DNA of 41,007 nt, from contig NZ_PQWB01000004.1 in assembly GCF_002924365.1 (NCBI RefSeq), positions 1-41,007 of the forward strand, in the 5' to 3' direction. Both the position numbers and the translations under genes were made by a program. The notes beneath the pieces were generated by a model. It was given only the letters and a program-made list of their open reading frames with translations, was not told the origin of the DNA and ran no database searches. Positions within the stretch are counted from its first letter, which is position 1, and each line of letters begins with the position of its first letter. Positions 40,206 through 41,007 of this stretch are shown here, piece by piece. This DNA is from Chromobacterium alticapitis (GTDB lineage: Bacteria; Pseudomonadota; Gammaproteobacteria; Burkholderiales; Chromobacteriaceae).

Positions 40206-41007
40206 CAGTACTGCACCTTTCTTTCCACGTAACGGAACTGGGCCACGGTCAACAGGCCGACCACCGCCATCAACACCACGGACTGCGCAGCCGAGCTGCC
40301 CAGGTCCAGTCCCTTGAAGCCCTCCAGGTACACCTTGAGGATCATGGTCTCGGTGGACTTGCCCGGCCCGCCGCCGGTGGCCGCGTCTATCACGGCGAAG
40401 GTATCGAAGAAGGCATAGACCAGATTGACCACCAGCAGGAAGAAGCTGGTGGGCGACAACAGCGGAAACACCAGGTCGCGGAAGCGGCGCAGCGGCCCGG
40501 CCCCGTCTATCGCCGCGGCCTCGATCAAGGACGCCGGTATCGCCTGCAAACCGGCGTAGAAAAACAGGAAGTTATAGCTGATCTGCTTCCAGGCCGAGGC
40601 CAGCACCACCAGCAGCAAAGCCTGGCCGCCGTTCAGGGCGTGGTTCCATTCATAGCCCATGCCGCGCAGCAAATAGCTGACCCAGCCCAGGCTGGGGTTG
40701 AACAGGAACAGCCACAGCACGGCCACCACGGAGGGCGCGATGGCATACGGCGCGATCAGCACCGTCTGGTAAACGCGCTTGCCGCGCGTGATCTGGTTTG
40801 CCATCACAGCCAGAATCAGCGCGCTGCCGGTGCCCAGCAAGGTCACCAGCGCGCTGAACAGCAAGGTGGTGCGCACCGTGCCCAGGTAGTACGGGTCATG
40901 GAACAGCTGGCTGAAATTGGCCAGGCCGACGAACTGGCTGTCCAGGCCGAACGGGTCCTGCCGCTGCGCCGACTGCCACAAGGCCTCCACCGCCGGCCAC
41001 AGGAAAA
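40205..41007 (-). CDS. ugpA: glycerol-3-phosphate ABC transporter permease UgpA (5' part missing)
   Basis: About 267 residues are visible; the frame runs off the right end, where [14 protein letters not shown] belongs to the first membrane helix region. About 25-30 N-terminal residues are missing. The EAA loop ([26 protein letters not shown]) is present, and [25 protein letters not shown] is typical of UgpA. The substrate-binding gene ugpB, expected upstream, is outside the window. Confidence 0.95.
   Translation of the reverse strand, partial: FLWPAVEALWQSAQRQDPFGLDSQFVGLANFSQLFHDPYYLGTVRTTLLFSALVTLLGTGSALILAVMANQITRGKRVYQTVLIAPYAIAPSVVAVLWLFLFNPSLGWVSYLLRGMGYEWNHALNGGQALLLVVLASAWKQISYNFLFFYAGLQAIPASLIEAAAIDGAGPLRRFRDLVFPLLSPTSFFLLVVNLVYAFFDTFAVIDAATGGGPGKSTETMILKVYLEGFKGLDLGSSAAQSVVLMAVVGLLTVAQFRYVERKVQY

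Noticed and set aside
38262-40232. 656-codon open frame opposite ugpC and ugpE
   Set aside because: High-GC shadow with His/Gln/Arg-rich composition; the opposite strand carries clear ABC transporter genes.

Overview
The window is a GC-rich (roughly 65%) chromosomal segment of a beta-proteobacterium of the order Neisseriales. Gene content and order (purM/hda divergent pair, rpsF-priB-rpsR-rplI, suhB/trmJ divergent pair, fnr/hemN divergent pair) and protein wording point to Chromobacterium or a close relative; this is inference from remembered families, not a database search. It is mostly core chromosome. No phage, transposase, CRISPR array, rRNA or tRNA was found.

Layout. 1-2184: lrgAB-type murein-hydrolase/holin regulators divergent from ubiC-ubiA (ubiquinone entry steps). 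2325-6602: a tiny Lys/His-rich exported protein, then leftward genes for an anchored hypothetical protein, a Nudix-ThiE fusion, a DUF815 ATPase, an HAD phosphatase and hda, with two MITE-like foldback elements at 4915-5218. 6841-11021: purM, purN, a DUF3108 protein and an RsmB-like methyltransferase. 11156-13858: CLC chloride transporter, monothiol glutaredoxin and a degenerate EAL protein. 13968-17582: upp and uraA (uracil salvage) around an acetyltransferase and an unknown protein, with a repeat mosaic before uraA. 17781-19279: two paralogous small exported peptides flanking a LysR gene. 19346-22245: a leftward set of a 2H phosphoesterase and three tandem AaaT/YhhY-like acetyltransferases, then an AraC regulator.

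22341-26359: an unknown protein, an isochorismatase-like hydrolase, a DUF2322-like protein, a Dcu C4-dicarboxylate transporter and a MarR-acetyltransferase fusion. 26483-27882: the ribosomal operon, with an apparent frameshift at the end of rpsF. 28039-30200: a copper module (multicopper oxidase, CsoR, small periplasmic protein). 30331-35239: suhB, trmJ, DUF1853, fnr and hemN. 35434-37449: a chemoreceptor. 37511-41007: ugpAECQ for glycerol-3-phosphate and glycerophosphodiester use, with ugpA cut by the window end.

Regulatory sites are readable at several loci: a perfect FNR box between fnr and hemN and a weaker one placed exactly at -41.5 of a possible dcu promoter, two palindromes on the promoter of the MarR fusion, a CsoR-type operator before the multicopper oxidase, and a terminator-like hairpin only about 20 bases before upp. 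The least described items are the paired small peptides around the LysR gene, the MITE-like pair, the repeat mosaic before uraA, and the structured chemoreceptor leader.
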